Assembly (NCBI GenBank): GCA_013397075.1
Contig: VWZS01004480.1
Coordinates: forward strand, 27,171 to 91,170
Direction: 5' to 3'
DNA from: Rhabdornis inornatus
Taxonomy: Eukaryota; Chordata; Aves; Passeriformes; Rhabdornithidae
Length of the DNA: 64,000 nucleotides
The notes under the pieces are model-generated. The model was not told where the DNA came from, searched no databases, and saw only the letters and a program-made list of their open reading frames with translations. The translations under genes were made by a program, and so were the position numbers. Positions 1 to 12,414 of the stretch are shown piece by piece (position 1 is the first letter of the stretch; every line of letters starts with the position of its first letter).

Positions 1-2418
1 TTAGGAATGGGAGCCCTTGAGTGCTTGCACCTCTTAATGACATTATGAGGCATTAAAGGATGGAAGTGTGAAGATTTAAGTGGGTGGTAAGTTGTGAGTG
101 TCCCAGAGACTTTCCTCTGCCACCTTTGAATTCAGGAGTGATTATGCAAGCAGTGAGGTGCTACTCAACCCAAATTAAGCTGAGAGACCGTGTGTTGAGA
201 GCTGTGAAAAAGTCTAAAGTACTTGTTGTATTGTGGAAGCTGGTGCCTAAGAGGTTCTGTAGCCTACAGTGCTCCGCAGCAAGCAGCAGAAATTAAAGCA
301 ATAATATAAGCAAGAAGGCTGCTTATTGGCACTGCAAACTTAAAAGAAGTTTTTAGACAACTGTCTCTGCTCTAGCTCTCCCTAGACTTGTGCAACATGT
401 TGCCTACAAGGAAAAAGTAATATTTGGAGGAACAATTGTCTCTCAGCGCTGTTAGAGTTAATGACAACCCCCAAGAGTGGGACAAAGGAAATTCTTGAGG
501 GGAGACAATCCATGGAGAATGACCAGAAAACAAACAGATCAAAAGAATTCAGAAAATATCATATATCTGGTTTCTGTAAACATGCTGTTTTAAACCAAAA
601 GCAACTCTCGACTCCTTTGAGTTGAGAAGTTTTCCCTTTAGCTGCTGAAGGTGAAGCAGATAGGAAACACGAACAGAAGCAGGTTGGTCACTCTGGTTCA
701 TGAGCTGCCCCTCCTCATCTGTGCATGCAGTGAAATCCAACTTGGGAATCCTACTGAGGGACACAAAGCAAACTTTGTGAAGGACCTAGGAAGGTGGAAT
801 GTGAGTAGTGTCACATGCTTTCCTTGCTCTTCCACCCTGCCTTAGGCAACTGGTACTGTTTCCTCTCATGGACACAGTACTGAGTGAGGGGGATTTGCAG
901 TCTAATCTAGCATACCTGCTCTTACACTGCCAAAAAAACCTAAGAGAGGGACTTAAAAATCTTGTCTTTTGAGTGGAACAAATCAAGAGTTTCTTTAGGG
1001 GGAAAAAAACTGTATGGAAAGCATTAGAGCTGTAACCTGGAGAAATGAAAAGGCCAACATGAAGAGCAGGTCCCGCCAAAATGCTTCGCAAGCCCTCAGG
1101 CAGATCATGTCTTTTTCTGGCATTCAGTCCAAAAATGCATTCCATCCACTAGCACATGGCACTAGGAGTGCCATGTGCTCCCCTTGGCATGTCTCTCCTC
1201 CTCTGAATAAAATTAACTTCTGTAACTGGCAACTTATGAATTCTGGTGAGCACTCCAGGCTTCCTCTCAGTAAAGCCCACCTGGAAAAACCTGGCAACAT
1301 CAGGCTGCCACCTTCAAACCCATGGATTTCCTGCTTGCTACTGTTCACCAAAGCAGACCTTTTCCTCTCTTTTTAAGCCCCCATCTAACTCCCTGCTGAT
1401 CACAGTCATCCTTCCTCCCAGGGATGTGGAGCTTGATCGAATACATGATATTTGAAAGATGCACTCGGTGCATGCTCTTCTAGTAAAAGCCAAGACTCAT
1501 GCCAAATGAACATCTTATAACACTCCTGAAAGAGCCTATATATTCACGAGGATGAGAAGAAAATCCAGCCCAGCCATTAGGGTTCCCCTGTAATGGTGGT
1601 GTGCTTCCTTGGCATGAAAGCAGAATGGGTTTCTTCATCGTCATCCTTTAGAAAAGAGAGGAAGTTTCCAGTCCTTCTGGAAGGTTCTCTATAAAGCCTG
1701 CTGACAAGGAGGTGTCTTACAATGATATTTCAGGGGCTGCTTATCATGTAGACAATGAAGAAGCAAGGTTTAGCATTTCAAATTCAGTGATTTTGCTGTT
1801 GGAGAAGGATTGTCCCTGATTCCAATGAAAAGAAAAATAGGAAAGTCTGTTTCTAGTCCTAGTGATTGTAAGAATTCAAAACTTTGACCTCTTCAGGCTT
1901 TCACACCAGAAAGCAAATGAAAAATGAAAAAATGTGCTTAAACTTATTCAGGCCTTCGAGTGGGCTCGCTCATGAATTTTGGATACCTCAAAGATGATGA
2001 CATATTTTAGTTTTCTAGTTCCCCACTGAGTAAGCATAGCTCAACTCAGTTGCAGGCTGATTACTTGGCAGTTTTCATAGTATTCAGTTTGGCAACCAGT
2101 GAGGGGTTAGAGACAAGTCAAAACTGATAAAACAGGATTTCCGCTGTCAGGATGGCAATTACTTTGGCAGGATTTGTCTCACAGTGGACCGTGCTAAGCT
2201 CAACTAGCTTTCTCCTGGTGTGGACTAAGAGACATTTACCTTAGCTCAGCAGATGGGAAGCCACCTGCTGAAGAATGGCAAGTTGAGGGCAGACCAGCAA
2301 TTCTGGGGAAAATATATCTTGTGTGAGAGATAACTTTCACTGAGAACATTGTATGGAAAAAAATAACAGTGGAGACAATTTTTCTAGAGGGGATGGAATG
2401 GAGAAAGGGGGAGAGGAG
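1..2418. other. Unique sequence, no gene seen
   Basis: No supportable gene. Open frames here are at most 120 codons, overlap on both strands and match no family I know. I see no CR1 or MIR signature. The one structural feature is the short perfect hairpin near 1,151-1,179, listed separately. Confidence 0.6.
1151..1179. repeat. Perfect 13-bp inverted repeat with 3-nt loop
   Basis: The left arm AGCACATGGCACT (1,151-1,163) is followed by the spacer AGG and the exact reverse complement AGTGCCATGTGCT (1,167-1,179). The arms stop pairing immediately outside. This could extrude as a cruciform or fold as a tight hairpin in RNA. It is shorter than a normal microRNA precursor and its role is unknown. 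Confidence 0.9.
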
Positions 2419-2422
2419 AGGN

Positions 2423-2475
2423 GAAGAGAAGAGAAGAGAAGAGAAGAGAAGAGAAGAGAAGAGAAGAGAAGAGAA
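2423..2475. repeat. (GAGAA)n microsatellite
   Basis: About ten uninterrupted pentanucleotide units, purine-only on the plus strand, preceded by a purine-rich lead-in from about 2,395. A single N at 2,422 sits at its left edge, so the copy number is probably uncertain in this assembly. Confidence 0.95.
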
Positions 2476-4177
2476 GGCAGAAAAGTCCCCATTATTTTGT
2501 TTTACAGAATCTGAAGGGCAACCTGGATTTGAAACTGTTTAAATTTCTTTTTTTTTTCCTATGGCACAGTAAGACTGTTTGGCCTCCCTGATGATTACAG
2601 GTCATCCATTTCAGTTTTCTTCTCAGGGGAAACCTATAATATTGGTAATACGACATCCACACAGTTGCACTGTAATCATAATAGTATGTTAATCCATATA
2701 ATTACCATAAGAAGCAATGCAGATTTGACCATAATTATCTGTATCTCACATAACCATGGAAAATTAATGTTATTCTGATTCTGCTGATTGATGTGTCATT
2801 TTGGAGCCAGCATCTGGACACTGTATCCTGATGGCTACCTAGCAGGCTTTGGATTAGGTATCTCCAGGCTGAAAATATGAGGCCAGTCCTAAGGTGACAG
2901 ATATCAACATAGTTTCACCTAAGTTAGGGCAGCTGCTAAGCCATAGCTGGGTGTCTGCTGGTGGCATGAGTTTGTTCCTGCTTCTTTCCAAAAACACAGG
3001 AAAAAAGTTGCAGAGTTCAGAGGAGGACAGACAAAGTGATCTGTGAAAAGACATCTTATGACAGGAGGAACAGACAGGCTGTGGGAGAGTGTGAGGGTTC
3101 TGCATTTCCCCGTTGAGCACTTCTGATGGATTTTGAGAGGAGAAAAGTTCATGGGCTTAATGGAGAGGTTTCACCAAGGAGCATCTGAGATAATCTCTGT
3201 TATTTCTCTCTGCACATATTAATGGTGATCTTCCATTTTTACTGAAGGCAATGCAAGAAAAATCATGTGTATAAAAAACCAGATTCCCCTTGGAGTAGAA
3301 GCAAAAGTGACCAGTGAACCTCAGATGCTACAAACACAAAATGAATGACTGAACACGATTGACCTTAAATGTGAAGATTTGCAGAGGGTCAGGGTGAGAG
3401 GAAGTGAAATGAAGTGGATTTTGAGCCTCTCAGTGTATTACACTGGATACTCCTTGTACTTATGTCATAGGAGGAGATCAGAAATTTACAGGCTTCCCCA
3501 TTGTCTTCCTGCCTCCCATTTATGTCAAAACTGCGCCTGTCCCTTTCAGAAGTACAATTAATCCTTGAAAGCCATTGGAGCAGAAAATTATGCAAATTAA
3601 TTTTCAAGTTTGAAGAAAGGATTAAGAATTGAGAGGAGCCAAAGTGAGGGGCTACATTTTGGTCTCACACACCATGCTTTCTTCTCACTGTGTGTCAGAC
3701 AAACACATGACTCTGACTTGTGAAGATTATGTCACTGTAAGGGATCTTTACAGACGAATCTGGGTCTCCTGCACAACAGTAACAGCAGATATTCACAGAC
3801 CTCATACTAGCAGCTTTTTGTGGAGCTATTCCTTCATGCCATGGATTGCTGGGACTTTCCTAAATGAACTTGGTAGCTGAGGTAATTTGCAGGCTGGTTT
3901 AAAAGTGAGTGTCACAGTGGTGAAGCAAAGCTGTTTCTGCTCCCTTGGAACTGAAGTCTGCTGTGACCATTTTCCCTGTACTGCCAAAATTAAAATCACA
4001 ACAACATTAGAAATTAGTCATGGGCAGGCTCAAAGGCATTTTATTCGTGGGAAAGGTCATTTACTATGAATGTAAGTGATGTAAACAGTGCATGGTGACA
4101 TGTTATGCTCCTTCTCTTTTTTTTTTTCCTATGAGCACCCATTGATATTACAGGCTAAGGGCTTAAATAAACGTATC
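2476..4177. other. Unique sequence, no gene seen
   Basis: No supportable gene or recognisable transposon. The stretch around 2,640-2,800 is AT-rich and complex, with several TAAT-type homeodomain-like cores, but I cannot tell a conserved element from ordinary AT-rich DNA. Confidence 0.5.
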
Positions 4178-4224
4178 TTTTTTTTTTTTTTTTCTTTTTT
4201 TCCCCTCTCCTTTTCCTTCCTCCT
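4178..4224. repeat. T-rich / pyrimidine tract
   Basis: Sixteen T, a C, seven more T, then a C/T-only stretch ending near 4,224. It has no associated retroelement body that I recognise on either side. Confidence 0.85.
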
Positions 4225-6227
4225 GGTCTGATAATTTCTGTGCTTCAGCTTGTCTTTGGATTTTAAGAACAAGACAGTACCTGTTTTATTTGTGGATTCC
4301 AAGCCTGTTCACAGATTGCTCCATTCCCCCTGCCTTGGCAGCCATCACACCATGTTTGTGCTGGTTTTTCACGGAGCTAAACCTCACCTGTCACTTTCAT
4401 CTGCTAACAAGGTTTCCATAACAAGCAACAGAGTGCTGAGGAAGATGCATATATTACCTCCTTTCACTGTCATTCCTTCTCCTAGCTGCTCATATCAGGT
4501 AGAACACTCATCCTGGCTACTTATATGCTTCTCCCTTCTAAATTTTCATCTACCAAACCAGAGCACTTTCACCCACAGAGCAGAAGCAGGAGCTTGCTCT
4601 GATGGGAGGTAATGGGATCCATCTGCTTTCAATAGATATGGTTATGCATGACCCTGCTGGTCCCAAACACTCCTCTTAACCCTTTCACATACTCTGCCAG
4701 ATCCCTAAGTGCCATCCCGTGTCTCTGAATGACTGGGAGGAGAATAATGAAGTAAATAAGAAAGAGTTAAGCATGGCTGAAGGCCAGCTTACTGCCCAGA
4801 TGACTTCTTTCCACACTGGTGTCATTCAGAAGTAAGTGGCATTTCAATAGTCACTGGCTCTCCTTCAGAGAAACTCTATCTCCTTTCAGATCTCCAAACA
4901 CCCTCCTAGGTTATCTCAGACCACTTTTCTAGAAGAGGCAGCCTTTCCTAAAGCTGTCAGACTGAGCTGTTCAGAAAGTTTATTGTAGAGTTTTAGTGTT
5001 TCTATCACATGGCTCTTTTCACCAAGAGATTGTCTCTACTTCCATCTACATTTGCCCTAAACTGAAATCTTCAGTGTAATTTTTCATCATTAACTGACAC
5101 CATAAACATCAGAAATTAATGGGTTTTAATTCAGAAGTTAGTGAAAATTGCCTGTATCATTTTTGGGGCGTTCATTAGGGTGTATAATTTTCAATAATAC
5201 TGGTGATTGGAAATTCTGTTCTTTGTTTAAATGAGAATGCCAAGTTGAGTACAAGGGATTAATTTCGAGAAAGTGAATTGCCAGTGAAGCAAAGAGTAAA
5301 TGATAAATATGTAATTTTTGTGTTCTTATTTCTCTTATTATGATCTATTTGCAAAAACTTTTACTAGAAGGGAGATTATGCAAAAAGCAGTTTAATGTCT
5401 GTGTTACTTGGTAGTGTTTAGGCTAAGATATATGTGCATCAGTCATTTTTATATTCATCTGCTTCATATTCAAATGTCACCTCTGCTGAAATTATACGCA
5501 AAACATTTCTGCAACAAAATATTAAATTCTGCTCTGTCAGGTCAATATAGTATTTCCCAATTTGCCAAACTGATATTGCAATAACATTTCCTTGTGTTAC
5601 CATACTGATCAGAGAGATTTCTGCTATACCATGCTTCTCCAAGCCCAAAACAATAACCAATTTTTCTAGAAGAAATATCCACCTACTTGTGAACAGGAAA
5701 CCAGTTAGTGATATAAAATTGCCTCCTTCACTTGAGATGAAGAAATGGTAAACCAGACCAGTGAAATCTATGTTTTCTTGTCAAACAGTGGTGAAAAGTC
5801 AGATTCCAGCCAGTCTAATGCCCCTTCAGTTAGGCCAGGTTAATAAAGCTGAGCTGAGGTGTGCAAAGCATTCACTGACTTTGGATAGTTAAAAAAAGCT
5901 CAGGGGATAATTGATTAAAAGTCTAGGCTTGCTGAGCTGTGAATTCAGTTATGTTTCTTTCAACACCTGCCATCTTGCTGCCCATGACTGTATTTTATAT
6001 CCAAGATTTAATGGAGGAGGGAGGATTTGGTTGTGGGGGTAATTGGGAGTGGGGAGCCAAAGGTGCACATTTTCAGAAGTTTCTTCAATTTTTGGTGCTG
6101 AAATCTCAAAAAGCTAATTGCTCTCCAATGACATTTGGAGAGAAAGCACACTTATGCAGTGTGTTTGAACTCAGAAAACTGAATAAATTTTCTTCCTCCT
6201 AGCCTAGACGATTTGACTGGAATATTT
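4225..6227. other. Unique AT-rich sequence, no gene seen
   Basis: No supportable gene, RNA or transposon. The longest open frame, 4,250-4,612 plus, is 120 codons and shows no recognisable domain. The region 5,100-5,450 is notably AT-rich but not simple-sequence. Confidence 0.5.
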
Positions 6228-6586
6228 TCTTCCTTTCCTTTCCTTTCCTTTCCTTTCCTTTCCTTTCCTTTCCTTTCCTTTCCTTTCCTTTCCTTTCCTT
6301 TCCTTTCCTTTCCTTTCCTTTCCTTTCTCCANNNNNNNNNNNNNNNNNNNNNNNNNNNNNNNNNNNNNNNNNNNNNNNNNNNNNNNNNNNNNNNNNNNNN
6401 NNNNNNNNNNNNNNNNNNNNNNNNNNNNNNNNNNNNNNNNNNNNNNNNNNNNNNNNNNNNNNNNNNNNNNNNNNNNNNNNNNNNNNTTCCTTTCCTTTCC
6501 TTTCCTTTCCTTTCCTTTCCTTTCCTTTCCTTTCCTTTCCTTTCCTTTCCTTTCCTTTCCTTTCCTTTCCTTTCCTTTCCTTTCTC
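6228..6586. repeat. (TTTCC)n microsatellite split by an assembly gap
   Basis: Two arrays of the pentamer TTTCC, about 6,228-6,326 and 6,487-6,584, flank a run of 155 N (6,332-6,486). They have nearly the same length, close to 97 bases each. The left array ends in TTTCTCCA directly before the N run, and the right array ends in TTTCTCCAAGTGG before entering unique DNA. The open frames reported through here on both strands are artefacts of a stop-free pentamer. Confidence 0.95.
6332..6486. other. Assembly gap (155 N)
   Basis: Run of unresolved bases inside the TTTCC microsatellite. The flanks appear to repeat one another, so the gap may not represent real missing sequence. Confidence 0.99.
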
Positions 6587-8114
6587 CAAGTGGTTCCTCT
6601 GCTCAAAGCATGTCTTTGTTTTGTACTTTCTTACTTAATTTCAACTATTTAGTTGATTGGTTTTCAGCTGGTGCCTTGTTGTTCTGGCTGGGAAGGCAGT
6701 ATCCAGCCATAGCTTGAAAAGAGGAAAATTACAGATTGCTTTCTAAGGGTGGCCTGAAGAATGCCAGTAAAATTTCTCATGTCCATCACTCACGAGGCAA
6801 AGATTTGTCTTCACAGCTTAGAGTTGTGATTCAGGTCACACAATTTGAATTTAGATCTACTGACATTATGATTATATAAGATGATGTTCTCTGAAGGAAG
6901 GCTCTTGCCTCTCTTTAGCCTGTTTCTAGTTATGAGGTGCTCACTTGAAACAGGAAAACAATTTCAGGAAGCTTCCTCTGCATGTGCACTGGCAAGATAG
7001 TAAGAAAGCAATCTCGTGGATCAGGAAGGAAAAAAAGATGTTTTACAAGAAAGAGTCATTATTTGTCTCAGAAAGGGTGGTAGTCATTAGATGAATATAA
7101 AACGAGAATGTGTGGCAATATTCTTCCAAATAATATCTATTTTCTGTTTCTCTGCTTCTGCCCTTTCCTTCATCTTCTGTTTCACCCAGTTGAAAAGTCT
7201 CACTTGTTTCCATTCCTCCCCATATCACCACTAATAGAGTTTTCCATTACTCCTTTTCCATTCTCTTTATTCCCCGTTTGTCTCCTTGGATTGCCTTTGG
7301 CATTTTTAGCTGTCACTCTAATTTTTCATTTGTGTGCTCCAGCACACAAACACAGGCTCCTCTACACACACCCACGAGCAGCCACAAACTCTCTCTCTTG
7401 CTCCCTCTCTGTCTGCACCTTCTCTGAGGACAAGGATTCCTCTCTCAGCTGCTTCCTGGTTACACAAGTGATTCCCACAAAGTCTGGAGGTTAGTTTGGC
7501 AACCACTGTTTTTCATTTTGTCCCAGTTTACTGTAATCATGGCCTTGGAGAGGTTTTGGTTCTGGTCTCGTTGATCAAGACGAAGCTGATTTTTTTTTTT
7601 TTGGCCTCATTTTTCTCTCTGGCTTTCTACTTGTTATTTTATTGAATTGCTAAGAATGCAAGACTTTTTAATGTGCCACTGAAGAAGGTAAATGCTGCAA
7701 AGGTTTGAGAAAACATTGTTGCTCTGAAATTGCAGGTTAGCCCCTTCTCTCACCCTCTTTTGTGCTGGGGGTGAATAGAAAAGAAATTCAGAAATATTCA
7801 TGTACCTGCCCAGATACACCGTCTTTCTCTCTCAGAATATACAGCTTACTATTATCTCTACATCACTGGAAAGAGGAGGGGGTAATATCTATAAATTGCC
7901 AGAAGTCTGATTACTTCTAAATAACCATGACTGCGTCATACCTGATGGTTCAAATAACCCTGGTACTTGGTTTTCCTCATTGCTTTATAACTGTGGGTAA
8001 TATCTTGAATTAAGCCCTGAAAGAACATAGGCATGTTTCACAGGTTAAAAAGGATAATTTCTTCCTAGAAAGACTAGGATTATGTTTGATTTTCACTGGC
8101 ATAAATGCACACAG
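6587..8114. other. Unique sequence, no gene seen
   Basis: No supportable gene. The 128-codon plus-strand frame at 7,108-7,494 is rich in Leu, Phe, Ser and Pro because the DNA is C/T-biased, and it overlaps opposite-strand frames. There is a T12 run near 7,591. Confidence 0.5.
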
Positions 8115-8310
8115 AGAGTGGGGAGACCGTGGCACAGGGTGACCCAAGAAGCTGTGGATGCCCCAAAACCCTGGAGGTGTTGAAGGCAGTTTGGATGGGG
8201 ATCTGAGCAACCTGGGGTAGTGGAAGGTGTCCCTGACACCATCAGTGGGGTGGAATAAGATGTTCTCTGAGGTTCCTTCCAACCCAAACCGTCCTGTGAT
8301 TCTATTATTC
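8115..8310 (+). mobile_element. CR1 LINE 3' end (plus strand)
   Basis: This is a 5'-truncated CR1 tail. Diagnostic blocks in order are AGAAGCTGTGGATGCCC, a GGAGGTGTTGAAGGCAG stretch, TGGATGGGGATCTGAGCAAC, GTGGAAGGTGTCCCTG and CCTTCCAACCCAAACC. It ends with GTGATTCTATTATTC, a decayed copy of the short octamer repeat typical of CR1 3' termini. No coding part remains. The middle of the tail (GTGGGGTGGAATAAG) has diverged, so this is not a recent insertion. The left boundary is approximate. Confidence 0.93.
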
Positions 8311-10029
8311 ATATATAAACACCTATATGCTGGATCTTTTCTCCAACCAATGCTGTTTTTCAGCAGATTAAAGGGTGCCTGGCCTGAAAGCTGCTCCAAA
8401 AAGCCCAACTGCAATATTTCTCCAAGCAGCACCCTCACTGAATGCTCTGTCCCCACAAAAGATTAGAAAATCTCCTTTGCTTTAAACTGTTCTCCCCCAG
8501 TGTCCCCTTTCCTAAAGAACCTCCCTGCATTATTGTGCTTTCTGGCTCGGTGATCTCAGTAATAGAAGATGTCCTTAGGAAATGGTTTAGATAGCATACT
8601 TGTGTGAAATTCTTATGCAAAAACTCTGTGGGGCTGGCTGACCTGGTTCACCAGGCAGCTTCTGCTCCTGCGCTGAAGGCAGAATGGAGAGGCTGTGTGC
8701 TTCCTTGCTGCTCCAGCAAAGTGTGTTCTGTTGCTCTGTGTTATCTACTTATTATGCACTTATAAAGCTCTTTGGGTGACTAAGTTGTTTGCATAACAGG
8801 CTGTATTTCTGGCAGTAACTCTCCCCTGGAGGAGGGATGTGTGTGAACGCCTGCTCGTGGCTACCGTGGCTACAAGCACACAGGCGCCTTTCAGCCACAG
8901 AAGGAGGACCAGCCTGCTGGCCAGGTGAAAATTTCTGCTGCGTTGTTCTCTGCTGGCAGCTGTGGACCGTGAGAGGGCTCCTGTGAGCTCGGGGGTGTGT
9001 GGTGCCAAAGGCTGAGGGAGCACAGCCACCGTATCCAAGGGCTTTTGCAAACACTGCTCAAAGCAGGATAAATTCCTCATCAAACCAAGCAAAATCCCAA
9101 CTCCTCCCTGAGCTGTAGTTGCTGCTGGATCAGGAATCTTGTTAGGTTTGTAGCTTTTGGATTAGTGAGACCCTTTATTAACTGGGACCAAAAAACCTTC
9201 TCTGAATGGCTAAATCCTGAATTACTGAGCCTTATTCTCCTGGTCTCCAGGAAAGGTCATTGGTGTAGGCCTCCTTGCATCTTCAGTGTAAAAATGTGTC
9301 ACTGTGGGTGGTCACTCTCTCAGCTACTGTGCACCAGCTTTGTGGAAGTCATGGCCTATTGACACTGAGAACATCTCTACCTTCCCTTTGTAGGAATCTG
9401 AATTTAAGCCATGCGGTATTTGTGTAGCCAGTTAAGGGTTTAACCAGTTATTCACCCTGCAGGATGAATAAAATTCAAAGTTAGGAGTTTGCAGGGAGCA
9501 ATTTGACTACTTTAACCTGAGAAAGGACTGTCAAGGTTAGGATGTCTGTGCTGTACTACATTGTTGAATTTGTTAATAAGCACACATAACTTAATAGATC
9601 TAAACCCCAAACACTTTAATCATGATAATAGTATTTCCTGATATACACAGTGTGATGATGGCTTGGGACTAAATTAAACCATTTTCAGTTGTTTCCAGCT
9701 TAGTTAAATCAAAGCATTTAATCCCACAGATATTTTGCAATTTATTTTGCAAGACAGGTAAACTTCCAGCATTTTGTTTTGTGTTAGTAGACTTAACACA
9801 ATTGTTTTATACTTCAGCAAGGAAAGTAAATAAGCATGAACCAGCAGACATGAACAATTATGAATTTAACATGGTAAAAAAAGTTAAGTTTCAGGTCACA
9901 ATTTGTCCTATAAACTTTGTATTTTCAGTGAATTGTGCTAGTAGTAGGTTTCTTTTTATTTATTCCATCATGAAACCATGTTCTGTGCACATATTGGTGA
10001 AAGCAAAGTTGAGATTTTGAAAATGGCCG
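8311..10029. other. Unique sequence, no gene seen
   Basis: No supportable gene. A locally GC-richer stretch (8,800-9,060) carries overlapping minus-strand frames of 100-110 codons without a recognisable domain. The remainder is AT-rich. Confidence 0.5.
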
Positions 10030-10268
10030 AGTTTGGGTTTTTTGTTGTGTTGGGTTTTTGGGGGTTTGTTTGTTTTTTTGTTTTTGTCTGTGTCGGGAGT
10101 TTTTTTTTCATTTGTTTGGTTTTGTTTGTTTGTTTTTGGTTTTGTTTTTGTGGGTTTTTTTGGTTGGTCGGTCTTTGTTGTTTGTTTGTTTGTTTGTTTC
10201 AGGGTTTTTGTCTTGGTTTTTTGTTTGGGTTTTTTGTTTGCTTTTTCTCAGGTTTTTTGTTTTTGTTG
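10030..10268. repeat. G/T-only low-complexity block (about 240 bp)
   Basis: The plus strand is almost entirely T and G, with GTTT, GTTTTT and GGGTTTTT units in no fixed register. A and C are almost absent, so stop codons cannot form on the plus strand and all three plus frames stay open. The resulting Phe/Cys/Val/Leu/Trp-rich peptides are not credible proteins. Read on the minus strand it is an A/C tract. Confidence 0.92.
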
Positions 10269-10269
10269 A

Positions 10270-12248
10270 CCATTGGCAGGAGAAGACAATTGGGGGTGTG
10301 TGGGCTAAATTAAACTTGGGGTGAACACAAGTTATTTAGATCAGCATTCTCCCTGCAGCTGTGTGTGCCAGCCAGGTACTCCATGCTGCTGCTTTAATGC
10401 ACAAGGCACAGAAGAGTCCTGTGTTCTGAATAACTTTATCCTGGAATCTCTGGCTGGAGCTAATGTGGCACATTGAAAGGAGCATTAATAAGGCAAAGGA
10501 GCAGTCTTCATGACCTTGTTTAGACAGTGGCAGGAGAGCCACAACATTTCACTGTCGAGCTGCTCCCCCTCTGACATCAGGACCTGAAGCACTTTCATTT
10601 TATCAGGAAGAGTTGGTTACATCCAGTTTTATGCAGGGGGGCTGTGCTGTGAAGCACATTCTGCCCTCCCTGGTGAAGTACACACCTTTTTTGAAGCTTA
10701 AACCTGTGAAGAACCACTGAAGGTGCTCACAGAGGCTGGCAGGGAGTCAGAGGATCACAAAGGGACTAAAAACTGCAGCAGGAAAGCCTGCTGCCCACAT
10801 TCCCATAGACACACAGACACTGACACAGAGCTGGGAACAGCTCTGGCGCAGCACACATATGCAAATCACGGGGACACTGCTTAACTTCAGAGTTCAGTGG
10901 GGGCTTGGTGTTGGGTCACCCATCTGGATGGAGGCAAAGGAAACCTGGCTGGATCAAGGGGAACTGATGTGCCAGCAGGAGGAGTTGCCCCTTGTGCCTG
11001 CTGTGGTATCTGCTCCCTGTTTCTTCCAAATAGGAGTTTTCTTACTGTTTTCCTCTTTGTCCCCTTCAGATGCGCTTCTTCTTTCTTCATCTTGCTTCTT
11101 TTCTCCCTTTGAGTCACAATGTTCCTTCCCCCTCCTACCCTCCCTCTTTGTTAGTTGCCTTTCCTATTATTCTGTAAATACATGCAAACACGGAGGGACT
11201 TTGAGCAGATTCAAACTGGTACCTCTGTCTAGCCCCAGAACCAAGCTGAGTTTTGTGTATTCTCTTCCACTTTGTTCTGGTTTGTTGTATCTCTTCCTTC
11301 TGCACTGCTTTAAATTGTTCACTGAGGAATTCCAAGTCTTTATTTAATGATTTAGAAGAGCTCCTCTCTGAACTCACAGTAAATTTCACTGAGCATCTGT
11401 TTGTGAGTTGGAATTTTGTCTTGCACTGAATTCTTTCACTTGCAGTGCATGGTTTTATAGCACCCTTAGATTCATTTAATCTTGTGTAACACATGAATGA
11501 TCCCACTCATTCTAAAGGCCACATGCTTGATTTGGTAATTACTATGGGTCTGTCTCTGACTAGTTTGGTTTTGTCTCTGTTTCTTGTCTGTTAATTATTT
11601 CATGAGATCTTGCTGTATCTCATCTCCCATCTCCAGTTCATACTGGTATTTATTGTTCTCCTTTTTAATTCTGAAATTTGAATTCTGTAGAAGTTCTGCC
11701 TTATTTTTTTTCCTCTTTTAATGCCAAGACCATGCTTAGTTTATCAGTTTTGTTGCCTAAGAGGCCATCAGACACATTATCCTTTCACACACAAGGTCTG
11801 TGCTCCTCCAAGAACCATCTCTAAGCCCTGGTAGCCTGGTGATTTTGTAAGTCAAAGTGTCAAGGCAATGACTGGGTAGGTTTTAGACAAGCCTATGAGA
11901 AAGCATGAACTGTACTGGCTCTAAATGTTCAAAAATCCTCTCTTGAAGCTCTCTCTACAAAAAAATCCCTCTCCCCCTAGCCTGTGGTTTCCTTCAGAAT
12001 GATTTGACCTGGTTTTGTGTGTGTGTGTGTGCATGTGCAGAAATAAGTCAGGACATTCCCTCTACAGCCATTTAGCAGGCCTACAGGCCTAAAAAAGGGC
12101 CATTCCAAGTGTTCTGAATTCCCTTCTGTGTCCCAGCCACTGGCAATAGAGAAAGCTAAATATTACTGAAAAGTTATTCAGAAGTTATAGGCAGAGCCTG
12201 CTTTGGGATATGCACGCAGCTGGAATTGTAGACTGCTTGCAAAGTGCT
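10270..12248. other. Unique sequence, no gene seen
   Basis: No supportable gene. The 162-codon plus-strand frame at 10,859-11,347 is overlapped by minus-strand frames of 76 and 123 codons and has no recognisable domain, so I treat it as chance. A short TG run lies at 12,017-12,030. Confidence 0.5.
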
Positions 12249-12290
12249 CCTTCCTTCCTTCCTTCCTTCCTTCCTTCCTTCCTTCCTTCC
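12249..12290. repeat. (CCTT)n microsatellite
   Basis: About ten uninterrupted tetranucleotide units on the plus strand. A related composite array starts about 125 bases downstream, so the two may share an origin. Confidence 0.95.
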
Positions 12291-12414
12291 ACACTGCTGC
12301 AAATATCACAGCTGTGACTAGTGCTGCATAAAAATAGACAGTTTCTTTTTTAAGGAACTGATTTGTTTTATTTGCACAGACATTTAGAAAACCATATCAG
12401 CCTCTGCACGAANC

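Noticed and set aside
6152..6638. Frames of 135-145 codons on both strands encoding Lys-Gly-Lys-Glu-Arg or Phe-Leu-Ser repeats
   Set aside because: They translate the TTTCC microsatellite and run across 155 N bases.
9978..10324. Three overlapping plus-strand frames of 78-111 codons rich in Phe, Val, Cys, Leu and Trp, looking like small membrane proteins
   Set aside because: They are produced by a G/T-only tract in which no stop codon can form. All three frames are open at once, which real coding DNA does not show.
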